Assembly: GCA_041552055.1 (NCBI GenBank) | Contig: JBFELO010000059.1 | Coordinates: forward strand, 1-27,598 | Length of the DNA stretch: 27,598 nucleotides | Direction: 5' to 3' | Source of the DNA: JBFELO01 sp041552055 | GTDB taxonomy: Bacteria; Acidobacteriota; Thermoanaerobaculia; Thermoanaerobaculales; Sulfomarinibacteraceae | In this document: positions 16,000 through 23,307 of the stretch, piece after piece | Numbering within the stretch: the first letter of the stretch is position 1 | Layout: every line of letters begins with the position of its first letter | Made by a program: the position numbers and the translations under genes | Notes under the pieces: generated by a model | The model's input: only the letters and a program-made list of their open reading frames with translations | Told to the model about the DNA's origin: nothing | Databases searched by the model: none

Positions 16000-17898
16000 G
16001 TGGCCGGTACGTTCTACATCACTACTCCGATTTATTACGTCAATGACATGCCCCACATCGGGCACATCTACACCACGGTCATGGCGGACATCTTCGCGCG
16101 CTTTCACCGCATGAGCGGCGCTCGGGTGTACTTCCTGACCGGGACCGATGAGCACGGCCAGAAAATCGCGAAGGCCGCACGGGAACAGGACATCGATCCG
16201 ATCGACCTCGCCGATCGCGTGGTCGCCCGCTACCACCATTTGTGGCAGGAACTGAACATCTCCCACGACGACTTCATCCGGACGACACAACCCCGCCACA
16301 AGCGCGCGGTGATCGAGATCATCCGCCGCATCCGCAGCGCCGGAGACATCTACGCCGGCGAGTACACCGGATGGTACTCCGCCGGAGACGAGGCGTTCGT
16401 GCCGGACTCCCAGGTCAAGGACAGCCGCTTCATCGAGAGCGGGCACACGGTCGAACGGCTCTCTGAACCGAGCTACTTCTTCCGCCTGTCCGCCTATCAG
16501 GACCGGCTGTTGCAGTGGTATCGCGACAACCCGGAGTGCATCGCCCCCCGTACGCGCTACAACGAGGTCATGCGGTTCGTCGAGTCGGGCCTGCGCGATC
16601 TATCGATCTCGAGAACGTCCCTCCGGTGGGGGGTCCCCTTCCCCGGCGACGAGGAACATGTGGTGTACGTCTGGCTGGACGCGCTCACCAACTACATCTC
16701 GGCGCTCGGCTTCGGCAGCGACGAGGACTCGCTGTGCCGGGAGTTCTGGCCCGCCAATCTCCACCTGATGGGCAAGGACATCCTGCGGTTCCACTGTGTC
16801 TACTGGCCGGCGTTCCTGATGTCGGCCGGGCTCGAGCCGCCACGCCAGGTGTTCGGCCACGGTTGGTGGCTTCGCGACGAGGTCAAGATGTCGAAGTCGA
16901 TCGGCAACGTCGTGCGGCCGGATCATCTGGTGAAGCGGTTCGGCGCTGATGCGCTGCGATACTTTCTGGCCCGCGATATGGCGTTCGGACAGGACGCCTC
17001 GTTCTCGGACGAGGCGTTTGTCGAGCGGTTCAACGCAGATCTGGCCAACGCCCTTGGCAACACGGCTTCACGGACCCTCGCCATGACCGCTCGCTCGCTC
17101 GACGGAACCGTGCCACCGCCGTCGGCAGAGGGCCCACTGCCGGAAACGGCGGCGGCGACGGTGGCGAGGTTTCGTGCATCGATGGAGGGACTCGAACCCC
17201 ACCGAGCCCTGGAAGCGGTGTGGCAGCTGCTCGCCACGATCAACGGCTTCCTGCAGGAGCGCCAGCCGTGGGCGCTGGCAAAGCGTGGCGAAGGCCCGCG
17301 ACCGGATCTCGAGGCGGTGCTCTACGCGGCCCTCGAGGGGCTCCGGATCACCTCGGTGCTGATCGAACCGGTGATGCCGACGATCGCGTCCAAGCTTCGG
17401 TCGCAGCTCGGCGCGGCCGGCATTCCCCACGACTTCGAGAACGCGACTCGATGGGGTTTGCTGCCGGCCGGATCGCGGCTCGGCGAGGCCGAGCCACTGT
17501 TCCCGCGCATCGACGTGGCGGCATACCTCGACGAGATTTCCCGGGAGGACACGATGACAGAGACCGAGCTACAGCTCCTGACGATCGACGAGTTCGCGAA
17601 GATGAAGCTGGTCGTGGGCACCGTACGCGAGGCCGAACGGGTCCCGAACTCGAGGAAGCTGGTACGGATCCTCGTCGATCTCGGCGAGGACACTCCGCGC
17701 CAGCTCGTGGCCGGTATCGCCGAGCGCTACGAGGCGGCATCCCTGGTGGGGAGACAGATCGTCGTCGTCGCCAACCTCAAGCCGGCGAAGCTGATGGGGG
17801 TTGAGTCCCGCGGCATGCTGCTGGCAGCGACGGTGAACGGGGACCCCTTCCTGCTGACGGTTGACGAGCCGGTGCCGAACGGATCAGCGGTGACCTGA
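16000..17898 (+). CDS. metG: Methionine-tRNA ligase with C-terminal tRNA-binding domain
   Basis: The enzyme charges tRNA-Met with methionine for initiation and elongation. The 632-residue chain has the class I signatures HIGH (residues 19-22 in PHIGHIY) and KMSKS (296-300), the anticodon-binding helical domain, and a C-terminal EMAP/Trbp111-like tRNA-binding domain from about residue 529 (VVGTVREAERVPNSRKL, GRQIVVVANLKPAKLMG). The connective peptide reads GWYSAGDEAFVPDSQV and lacks the CxxC zinc knuckle found in many relatives, so this is a zinc-free form. The start is a GTG at 16000 with GGGAGGG just before it; the ATG 30 nt upstream would add ten residues before the conserved TFYITTPIYYVN. 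The C-terminal repeat array begins 15 nt after the stop. Confidence 0.95.
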   Translation: MAGTFYITTPIYYVNDMPHIGHIYTTVMADIFARFHRMSGARVYFLTGTDEHGQKIAKAAREQDIDPIDLADRVVARYHHLWQELNISHDDFIRTTQPRHKRAVIEIIRRIRSAGDIYAGEYTGWYSAGDEAFVPDSQVKDSRFIESGHTVERLSEPSYFFRLSAYQDRLLQWYRDNPECIAPRTRYNEVMRFVESGLRDLSISRTSLRWGVPFPGDEEHVVYVWLDALTNYISALGFGSDEDSLCREFWPANLHLMGKDILRFHCVYWPAFLMSAGLEPPRQVFGHGWWLRDEVKMSKSIGNVVRPDHLVKRFGADALRYFLARDMAFGQDASFSDEAFVERFNADLANALGNTASRTLAMTARSLDGTVPPPSAEGPLPETAAATVARFRASMEGLEPHRALEAVWQLLATINGFLQERQPWALAKRGEGPRPDLEAVLYAALEGLRITSVLIEPVMPTIASKLRSQLGAAGIPHDFENATRWGLLPAGSRLGEAEPLFPRIDVAAYLDEISREDTMTETELQLLTIDEFAKMKLVVGTVREAERVPNSRKLVRILVDLGEDTPRQLVAGIAERYEAASLVGRQIVVVANLKPAKLMGVESRGMLLAATVNGDPFLLTVDEPVPNGSAVT

Positions 17899-17913
17899 GG
17901 TCACGCCGAATCA

Positions 17914-18190
17914 TCGGTATCGGTGTCGGGTTCGGTATCGATGGTCCCTTCTATCGGAATCGGTATCGGGTTCGGTATCGGTATCGATGGTCCCTCTCCG
18001 ATCCGACAATCGATTCTTCGATTCCGATAGCGATAGCGATTCCGATACCGATCAGACCTATTGGAATCGGGATCGGGTGCGGTATCGGTATCGATGGTCC
18101 CTCTCCGATCCGACAATCGATTCTTCGATTCCGATAGCGATAGCGATTCCGATACCGATCAGACCTGTCGGAATCGGTGTGGGGTTCGGC
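17914..18190. repeat. CGGNNN hexanucleotide array in a 107-bp tandem duplication
   Basis: The segment between metG and folA is built from 6-bp words with invariant CGG (CGGTAT, CGGTGT, CGGGTT, CGGAAT), switching midway to the reverse-complement words (ATTCCG, ATAGCG, ATACCG). The whole block is duplicated at a period of 107 bp: 17973-18059 and 18080-18166 are identical over 87 bp, with partial copies at both ends. Each unit could fold into a long imperfect hairpin with the loop around GATCCGACAATCGATTC. Because the period is six, every frame gives a dipeptide-like repeat, and the open frames here should not be read as genes. Confidence 0.95.
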
Positions 18191-18680
18191 GACCAGTCAC
18201 CCGGTCGTAGACCTCGAAGCTGATCGGGTACTCGTTCTGCTCGTCGGCCGCATGGTCCTCGCTCTCGACCAGCCGCCAATCGGCGAGATCAACCTCGGGG
18301 AACGTGGTGTCACCGGCGACCTCGGCGTGAATTCGCGTCACGTACAGCCGGTCTGCCATCGGCAGGGCCTGGCGATAGATTTCGCCGCCGCCGGCGATGA
18401 ACACCTCGTCGTCACCCGTGGCCGCTTCCAGCGCCTGCTCGACGGAGTGGACCACGATCACGCCCTCGGGTCGATAGCCCGGATCACGGGTCACGACCAC
18501 CATCACGCGTCCCGGAAGGGGTCGGCCGACCTCCTCCCACGTCTTGCGCCCCACGACCAGGTGATGACCCATGGTCAAGGCCTTGAAGCGTCTGAGGTCG
18601 GTCGGCAGGTGCCACGGCAGGTCACCTTCCCTGCCGATGACACCGTTGCGGGCCACCGCGACGATGAGAGAGACCGTCAA
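18159..18680 (-). CDS. folA: Dihydrofolate reductase
   Basis: The enzyme reduces dihydrofolate to tetrahydrofolate with NADPH, restoring the cofactor oxidised by the adjacent thymidylate synthase. The 173-residue chain has the usual features: SLIVAVARNGVIG, the Met20-loop equivalent GREGDLPWHLP, the catalytic acid Asp28, VVGRKTWEEVGRPLPGR for cofactor binding, and FIAGGGEIYRQALP. The start is a TTG at 18680 supported by GGGGAGGA; longer starts add a basic tail unlike the family. After the normal end (SFEVYDRV) a further stretch of about a dozen residues, TGRRTPHRFRQV, is encoded largely by the hexanucleotide array, which also supplies the stop codon. It is the last gene of the thyA-folA group, 130 nt after thyA. 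Confidence 0.93.
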   Translation of the reverse strand: MTVSLIVAVARNGVIGREGDLPWHLPTDLRRFKALTMGHHLVVGRKTWEEVGRPLPGRVMVVVTRDPGYRPEGVIVVHSVEQALEAATGDDEVFIAGGGEIYRQALPMADRLYVTRIHAEVAGDTTFPEVDLADWRLVESEDHAADEQNEYPISFEVYDRVTGRRTPHRFRQV

Positions 18681-18810
18681 TGCGGATCCTCCCCGTGGGC
18701 GCACATCCGCGCGCCGGTTCCGCGACCGGGACACCGGTTCCCGGCACCCCGCGCAGGCTTCGGGCAGTGCTCGATTCGGCGGTCCGCCGATGCTGAAGCG
18801 CGCTCGGCGT

Positions 18811-19605
18811 TCATACGGCGATCGGCGCCTTGATGTGCGGGTGCGGGTCGTAGCCGGTGAGCTCGAAGTCCGGGTAGCGGAATTCGAAGATCGACCGCAC
18901 CTCGGGGTTGAGCTTTACCCGGGGTAACGGTCTCGGCTCCCGGCCCAGCTGGATCCTCGCCTGGTCGACGTGGTTGAGGTAGAGGTGGACGTCGCCGAAG
19001 GTGTGCACGAACTCGCGCGGCTCGAGGCCGCACACCTGAGAGACCATGAGGGTCAGGAGGGCGTACGAGGCGATGTTGAACGGCACGCCGAGGAAGAGGT
19101 CCGCGCTGCGCTGGTAAAGCTGGCAGCTGAGGCCCCCGTCGGCCACCCAGAACTGGAAAAGCGCGTGACACGGGGCCAGCGCCATGGCATCCAGCTCGGC
19201 AACGTTCCAGGCACTGACGATGTGCCGGCGCGAGTCCGGATCGTCGCGAATCTGCTGGATCACGCGGGAAATCTGGTCGATGGAGCGGCCGTCGGAGGTC
19301 GGCCACGAGCGCCACTGTGCGCCGTAGATCGGCCCCAGGTCACCGTCCTCGTCGGCCCACTCGTCCCAGATGCTGACCCGATTGTCGTGCAGATACCCGA
19401 GGTTCGTGTCGCCGGCCAGAAACCAGAGCAGCTCATGGATGATCGAGCGCAGATGGAGCCGCTTCGTCGTCAGCAGCGGGAAGCCGTCGCGCAGGTCGAA
19501 CCTCATCTGGTACCCGAACGCGCTCAGGGTGCCGGTCCCGGTGCGGTCGCCCTTCGCCACACCGCGATCCAGGATGTGCTGGAGCAGGCCGAGGTACGTC
19601 TTCAT
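18811..19605 (-). CDS. thyA: Thymidylate synthase (ThyA type)
   Basis: ThyA methylates dUMP to dTMP with methylene-tetrahydrofolate as both carbon and hydride donor. The 264-residue length equals that of the Escherichia coli enzyme, and the catalytic cysteine falls at the same number, Cys146 in ALAPCHALFQF. Other conserved stretches are DRTGTGTLSAFG, PLLTTKRLHLRSIIHELLWF, DSRRHIVSAWN, LYQRSADLFLGVPFNIASYALL and the C-terminal DPHPHIKAPIAV. The start ATG overlaps the kdsC stop by 4 nt (ATGA), so the two are translationally coupled. Pairing with folA is common, because ThyA generates the dihydrofolate that DHFR recycles. Confidence 0.97.
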   Translation of the reverse strand: MKTYLGLLQHILDRGVAKGDRTGTGTLSAFGYQMRFDLRDGFPLLTTKRLHLRSIIHELLWFLAGDTNLGYLHDNRVSIWDEWADEDGDLGPIYGAQWRSWPTSDGRSIDQISRVIQQIRDDPDSRRHIVSAWNVAELDAMALAPCHALFQFWVADGGLSCQLYQRSADLFLGVPFNIASYALLTLMVSQVCGLEPREFVHTFGDVHLYLNHVDQARIQLGREPRPLPRVKLNPEVRSIFEFRYPDFELTGYDPHPHIKAPIAV

Positions 19606-20180
19606 CGGGGGTCCGTATCCGGCACGTCGTGCACGCGCGTCGCCCAGCGACCGACCTGCTCCTGCCAGCGCCCCTGGGCCTTCAGGATCACCTCGGCGAC
19701 CTCACGAACCGCCCCCCGGCCGCCGTCGGTGCCACACACCAGATGGCACACCGCCGCTACCTCGGGTACCGCGTTCGCCGGGCAGGCGGCAAAGCCCACC
19801 CGGGACAACATCGGAAGATCGGGGAGATCGTCTCCCATGGCCGCGACCTGGTGGTGGCCGAGTTCGAGCGTCTGTTCGAGCTGATCCAGGTGGTGCGCCT
19901 TGTCGCGCGACCCCTGGAGCACCAGCTCCTCCCGAATCCCGATCTCCCGGCAGCGGACCGTGACCGCTTCACTGCGGCGCCCGGTCACCACCGCCACCTC
20001 GACCCCGGCGTTCATCAACAGCCGGATGCCGAGCCCGTCCCGCACGTGGAACTGTTTCACCGCTTCGCCGGTCGCCGCAAAAACGAGGGCGCCGTCGGTC
20101 AGCACGCCGTCCACGTCGAGCACGAGCAATCGGATCGGTTCGAGACGCTTTCGAACGTCGGCGGGGAGTCGGCTCGGCAT
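19602..20180 (-). CDS. kdsC: 3-deoxy-D-manno-octulosonate 8-phosphate phosphatase (KdsC)
   Basis: KdsC removes the phosphate from KDO-8-phosphate, giving the sugar that joins lipid A to core oligosaccharide. The 192-residue protein is a small HAD phosphatase without a cap domain. Motif I is LLVLDVDGVLTDG with Asp22 and Asp24, then FHVRDGLGIRLL, VAVVTGRRSEAV with the motif II Thr, a Lys in SRDKAHHL and motif IV GDDLPDLPML. These details, notably DGVLTDG and the RDGxGI segment, match KdsC over other HAD proteins. The ATG at 20180 gives the usual short lead before motif I; a GTG at 20228 is possible. It sits between lptE and thyA, fitting the envelope theme of the operon. Confidence 0.9.
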   Translation of the reverse strand: MPSRLPADVRKRLEPIRLLVLDVDGVLTDGALVFAATGEAVKQFHVRDGLGIRLLMNAGVEVAVVTGRRSEAVTVRCREIGIREELVLQGSRDKAHHLDQLEQTLELGHHQVAAMGDDLPDLPMLSRVGFAACPANAVPEVAAVCHLVCGTDGGRGAVREVAEVILKAQGRWQEQVGRWATRVHDVPDTDPR

Positions 20181-20237
20181 GGCGGCATCGTAGCAGACAG
20201 ACCCCAACGAATCGGACGGCCGAATCACGTTTGCCGG

Positions 20238-20765
20238 CTAGAAACCTTCCAGCACCGCGCTCACCAGGGCGCGCGCATACTCGCCCGACACCTCGTCGAT
20301 CGCCTCGATCTGGCGGTCGAAGTAGTCCCTGGCTCTCGGCTCGACCGGGTACGATGTACGCCGGGAGAAGGCGCGATCCTCCCACAGCAGCTTCGGCTCG
20401 TCGCCGCGCATGTCCCTCAGCTTCACCGACGTGAGCATTGTGATCTGGTACTCGTTCGCCCGGCCGTTGGCGTCGAACGACACGGGAGCGAACGAGACGT
20501 TGGTGATCACACCGCTCAGGACGAGGTCGGCCCCCGCGGGGCTGTCCACGAGGTCGAACCGCCCCCGCCGAACCCACTCCAGGGACACCGCTTCGACCAG
20601 GCGCTGGTCCATGTCGATCCACTGTGTGAGATTCTCGAACTTCTCCACGTGCAGCGTCTGCAGTTCCGGTGGCAGCGAGCTCGAGGTCCCCACGAGGTGG
20701 TAACCGCAGCCGACGAGAGTCAGTCCCATCGCCAGACCCGCCACGATCGCGCGTGCGCTCGTCAT
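20238..20765 (-). CDS. lptE: LPS-assembly lipoprotein LptE-like
   Basis: LptE plugs the LptD barrel and helps place lipopolysaccharide in the outer leaflet. The 175-residue product has a lipoprotein signal with LVGC (Cys20), followed at once by CGYHLVG, the stretch shared by LptE/RlpB proteins in many phyla. Then come SLPPELQTLHVEKFENLT, the strand-helix pattern of the fold and a GxVxN-like GVITNVSF segment. An alternative ATG at 20813 overlaps the rarA stop as ATGA and would add 16 residues before the signal; I prefer 20765 because the signal then has normal length, though its ribosome-binding site is weak. LptE is poorly conserved in sequence, so the call rests on the N-terminal motif, size and neighbours. 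Confidence 0.83.
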   Translation of the reverse strand: MTSARAIVAGLAMGLTLVGCGYHLVGTSSSLPPELQTLHVEKFENLTQWIDMDQRLVEAVSLEWVRRGRFDLVDSPAGADLVLSGVITNVSFAPVSFDANGRANEYQITMLTSVKLRDMRGDEPKLLWEDRAFSRRTSYPVEPRARDYFDRQIEAIDEVSGEYARALVSAVLEGF

Positions 20766-20809
20766 CGCCAAGAACCCACCATACGCCGCTGCGCGGGATC
20801 TGATCACGG

Positions 20810-22144
20810 TCATCGGTCCGAGCTCCCGCTCCGACGTCGCTTCTCGATCTCCACGAGCCGCTCGCGAATCCTGGCCTCCCAGCCGTCTCGACCGGGTCGG
20901 TAGAACGTGGCCTCGGCCAGCTCGGACGGTAGGCACTCCATGTCGGCCACGCCTCCGGGCTCGTCGTGGGCGTAGCCGTACCCCTCGCCGTAGCCGATCT
21001 CCTTCATCAGACCTGTGGGCGCATTCCGAAGCTGCATCGGAATCGCCAGCCCAGGCCTGCGGTGGACCTCGCCCTTGACCGCACCGTAGGCGCGGTAGAG
21101 CGCGTTGGACTTGGGCGCCAGTGCCAGGTAGACCGCACTCTGGGCCAGCGCCAGCTCGCACTCGGGCATGCCGACGTGCTCGACTGTCAGCGCCGCCGCG
21201 GCCACCTGCTCGAGGGCCCGCGGATCCGCGAGTCCGATGTCCTCGGACGCCATCCGCAACATTCGCCGCACCACGTACCTCGGGTCGGCGCCGCCCTCCA
21301 ACATCCTGGCCAGCCAGTAGAGCGATGCGTTCACGTCCGAGTTGCGGACCGACTTGTGGAGTGCGGAGATGAGGTTGAAGTGCTCCTCGCGACCCTTGTC
21401 GTAGATGGCTGCCACGCGCTGCGCCACGCGCTCGGCGGCGCCCTCGGTGACGCGTCGCTCACCCTCGCTCTGAGCGACGGCGACCGCCAGCTCGAGGTGA
21501 TTCAGTGCCTGTCTGGCATCGCCGCCGGCAATCGCCGCCATGAACCGAAGCGCATCCTCGTCGACCTCGACCCCACGGTCACCGAGGCCTCGCTCGGAGT
21601 CCTCGAGCGCGCGGTGGAGCAACGTCAGCAGGTCGCTGTCTGTGAGCGGGTCGAGCGTGTACACCTTGACCCGAGACTGCAGCGCACGGTTGAGCTCGAA
21701 CGAGGGGTTCTCCGTAGTGGCGCCGATGAGCACGATGTCCCCGGCCTCCACGTAGGGCAGGAAGGCATCCTGCTGCGCCCGGTTGAAGCGATGGATCTCG
21801 TCGACGAAGAGGACCGTCCTGCGGCCGTCGTACCGCAAGAGACGACGGGCGTCGGCCATCACCGCGCGCGCCTCTTTGACCCCTGACAGGACCGCCGAAA
21901 ACGAGACCTCTTCCGCTCCGACGGCCTCGGAGAGCAGACGCGCCAGCGTCGTCTTCCCGCTCCCCGGCGGCCCCCAGAACACCAAAGACGGCAGCTCGCC
22001 GCCTGCGATCAGGGTGCGCAGGACTCCCCGCTCACCGACCAGGGCATCCTGTCCCACCACCTCGTCGAGCGAACTCGGACGCATCCGCTCGGCCAGTGGT
22101 GGAACCCCCACCTCCGAGCCGGTGAACAGATCTGACTGGGTCAT
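20810..22144 (-). CDS. rarA: Replication-associated recombination protein A (RarA/MgsA AAA+ ATPase)
   Basis: RarA is a clamp-loader-like AAA+ ATPase related to eukaryotic WRNIP1/Mgs1 that acts at stalled replication forks. The 444-residue chain has the family N terminus (PLAERMRPSSLDEVVGQ), Walker A GPPGSGKTT with Lys64, Walker B VLFVDEIHRFN with Asp115 and Glu116, sensor I IGATTENPSFELN and the arginine-finger region RALQSR. The C-terminal half has the RarA-specific tetramerisation part (HFNLISALHKSVRNSD, PRYVVRRMLRMASEDIGLADP, YKYP-like GYGYAHDEPGG). The ATG at 22144 overlaps the stop of the aldolase-like gene by 4 nt. The frame continues upstream to 22519 only as a shadow of that gene. Confidence 0.96.
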   Translation of the reverse strand: MTQSDLFTGSEVGVPPLAERMRPSSLDEVVGQDALVGERGVLRTLIAGGELPSLVFWGPPGSGKTTLARLLSEAVGAEEVSFSAVLSGVKEARAVMADARRLLRYDGRRTVLFVDEIHRFNRAQQDAFLPYVEAGDIVLIGATTENPSFELNRALQSRVKVYTLDPLTDSDLLTLLHRALEDSERGLGDRGVEVDEDALRFMAAIAGGDARQALNHLELAVAVAQSEGERRVTEGAAERVAQRVAAIYDKGREEHFNLISALHKSVRNSDVNASLYWLARMLEGGADPRYVVRRMLRMASEDIGLADPRALEQVAAAALTVEHVGMPECELALAQSAVYLALAPKSNALYRAYGAVKGEVHRRPGLAIPMQLRNAPTGLMKEIGYGEGYGYAHDEPGGVADMECLPSELAEATFYRPGRDGWEARIRERLVEIEKRRRSGSSDR

Positions 22145-22722
22145 CGGGAGATCGCCGCCGCGGTGAGCTTGGCGAGCCGCTCCAGCAGCAACATCCGACG
22201 GAGGGCCTCCTCCACGGACGAACCGACCGTGACCGCACCGTGGCGGTCGAGGATGCACGCCGGTGCCTGCTGCAGGGCGGCCGCGACCTCGTAGGCGAGG
22301 GCATCGCTGCCCGGATCCAGGCTCTGAACCCACGCGACACGGCCCAGCAGCTGCCGTCCCTCGGTGAGCAGGCGGCAGTCCGGCACCCGATCCGTGCCGT
22401 CCAGCGCCTGCACCTGCGGCGGATGGGCGTACACGACCGACTCGATGGCCGAGAATCGTTGGTAGATCGAGATGTGGAGCTTGCTTTCGCTGGACGCCCG
22501 GCGTGGTACCCCAGTCCAATCGAGCGGCACCACCACCATGTCCCGCGGGTCCAGCCGACCCTTGTCCAGACCGGCCGGGGTGATCAGACAGCGGCCATGA
22601 TCCACCCGAGCCGACAGGTTGCCCTCGCCCGACAGAATCACTCCGGAGGATGCCAACGCGGCGCCGGCCGACACCAGTTGCAGCCGGAGCCTCCGCTGCT
22701 GCGTGTCATTCGCCCCGGTCAT
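22141..22722 (-). CDS. Class II aldolase/adducin-family protein with an altered zinc site
   Basis: Relatives include fuculose-phosphate aldolase, ribulose-phosphate epimerase and MtnB dehydratase, zinc enzymes that act on sugar phosphates. The 193-residue chain has the family pattern: SGEGNLSARVD near the N terminus, ITPAGLDKG, SSESKLHISIY with the likely catalytic Glu79, VVYAHPPQ and ILDRHGAVTVG. By comparison with FucA from memory, His100 and His161 match two zinc ligands, but the first ligand position is Tyr98. The motif usually reads HxH. Either the metal is held differently or the activity is changed. The substrate is unknown. The gene overlaps its upstream neighbour by 17 nt and rarA by 4 nt, so it is firmly in the operon. 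Confidence 0.83.
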   Translation of the reverse strand: MTGANDTQQRRLRLQLVSAGAALASSGVILSGEGNLSARVDHGRCLITPAGLDKGRLDPRDMVVVPLDWTGVPRRASSESKLHISIYQRFSAIESVVYAHPPQVQALDGTDRVPDCRLLTEGRQLLGRVAWVQSLDPGSDALAYEVAAALQQAPACILDRHGAVTVGSSVEEALRRMLLLERLAKLTAAAISR

Positions 22723-23014
22723 CGGTCGCCACCGCCACCCCGTCTAGGTCACGGCACTCCGGGCTGCAGAAGACATGATCGCCGCCCGCGGTGAGGGCGC
22801 GGGTCGCCGGGACGTAGGTGCCGCAGTGCGAGCACGCGACGAGCTGCTCCGGATCCGCCCGCTGGTCCCGGGTTCGCTGTCGTCGCTTGTCGGGATGGAA
22901 CCTGCTGTAGCTGTCCGCTCCCGGGGACTCGCGCCCGAGACGTCGCCCCCAGGCGGTGGCTATTCGCCACAACGCGTAGAGCACGAGAATGATCAACAGT
23001 ATCCGTTGCAGCAC
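22706..23014 (-). CDS. PP0621-like membrane-anchored zinc-ribbon protein
   Basis: The 102-residue product starts with a membrane helix (VLQRILLIILVLYALWRI), then a charged linker and a C-terminal treble-clef-like site: Cys61 and Cys64 in CSHCGTYVPATRAL, Cys83 and Cys87 in VFCSPEC. This order and the CxxCGxxxP motif recall the small PP0621 family of uncharacterised proteins. The start is a GTG at 23014 behind GAGGTGAAC; an in-frame GTG two codons earlier is an alternative. The frame is open to 23167, but no site supports a longer form. It is the first gene of the operon that runs to folA. The function is unknown. Confidence 0.75.
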   Translation of the reverse strand: MLQRILLIILVLYALWRIATAWGRRLGRESPGADSYSRFHPDKRRQRTRDQRADPEQLVACSHCGTYVPATRALTAGGDHVFCSPECRDLDGVAVATDDRGE

Positions 23015-23060
23015 GTTCACCTCACCGGCACGACTCGCCACGCGACGACATCGAGCCCGC

Positions 23061-23089
23061 AGTATATGCCACCCGCTCTGGCAATCCGT
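23061..23089 (-). promoter_or_regulatory. Candidate promoter of the seven-gene operon
   Basis: On the minus strand, TATACT (complement of 23061-23066) is a good -10 box about 47 nt upstream of the first start codon. The hexamer 17 nt before it, ACGGAT (complement of 23084-23089), is a poor -35, so the site is weak or activator-dependent, or the call is wrong. Confidence 0.35.
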
Positions 23090-23169
23090 TGAGCTTGCGG
23101 CCGAAACCTCACGGATATACCGGGAACTTCCCAAGCGGTCCGTCCACGGACAACACGTCCTCGGCACAC

Positions 23170-23266
23170 CCGTCTCCGTTTCCGTCTCCGTATACGTATC
23201 CGAATCTCCACACAGTTTCGCAGGGCGAGCCGGATACGGAGACGGGCACGGAGACGGATACGGACA
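23170..23266. repeat. Inverted CGGNNN hexanucleotide array
   Basis: Five CCGTNN words on the left (23170-23202: CCGTCT, CCGTTT, CCGTCT, CCGTAT, then ACGTAT) face six CGGNNN words on the right (23231-23266: CGGATA, CGGAGA, CGGGCA, CGGAGA, CGGATA, CGGACA). They would fold into a long imperfect hairpin over a roughly 28-nt loop. It sits between two minus-strand genes. The architecture is the same as in the array at 17914-18190, although the words differ. Confidence 0.9.
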
Positions 23267-23307
23267 CCCCCCAGCTCACGGTGAGGCATGAGGACCGCTC
23301 AAACCCG

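Noticed and set aside
15316..16446. A 376-residue minus-strand open frame.
   Set aside because: It lies opposite the start of metG and the small gene, with no domain and no ribosome-binding site; it is a GC-driven shadow.
17183..17204. A minus-strand GGTTCGAGTCCC-like motif resembling a tRNA T-arm.
   Set aside because: It is inside the metG coding sequence and has no other tRNA parts.
17901..18223. Open frames on both strands giving IPIPNPIPIPI, DSDSDSDSDTD and RNRYRYRN peptides.
   Set aside because: They come from the period-six repeat, which keeps every frame open; there are no start sites or ribosome-binding sites.
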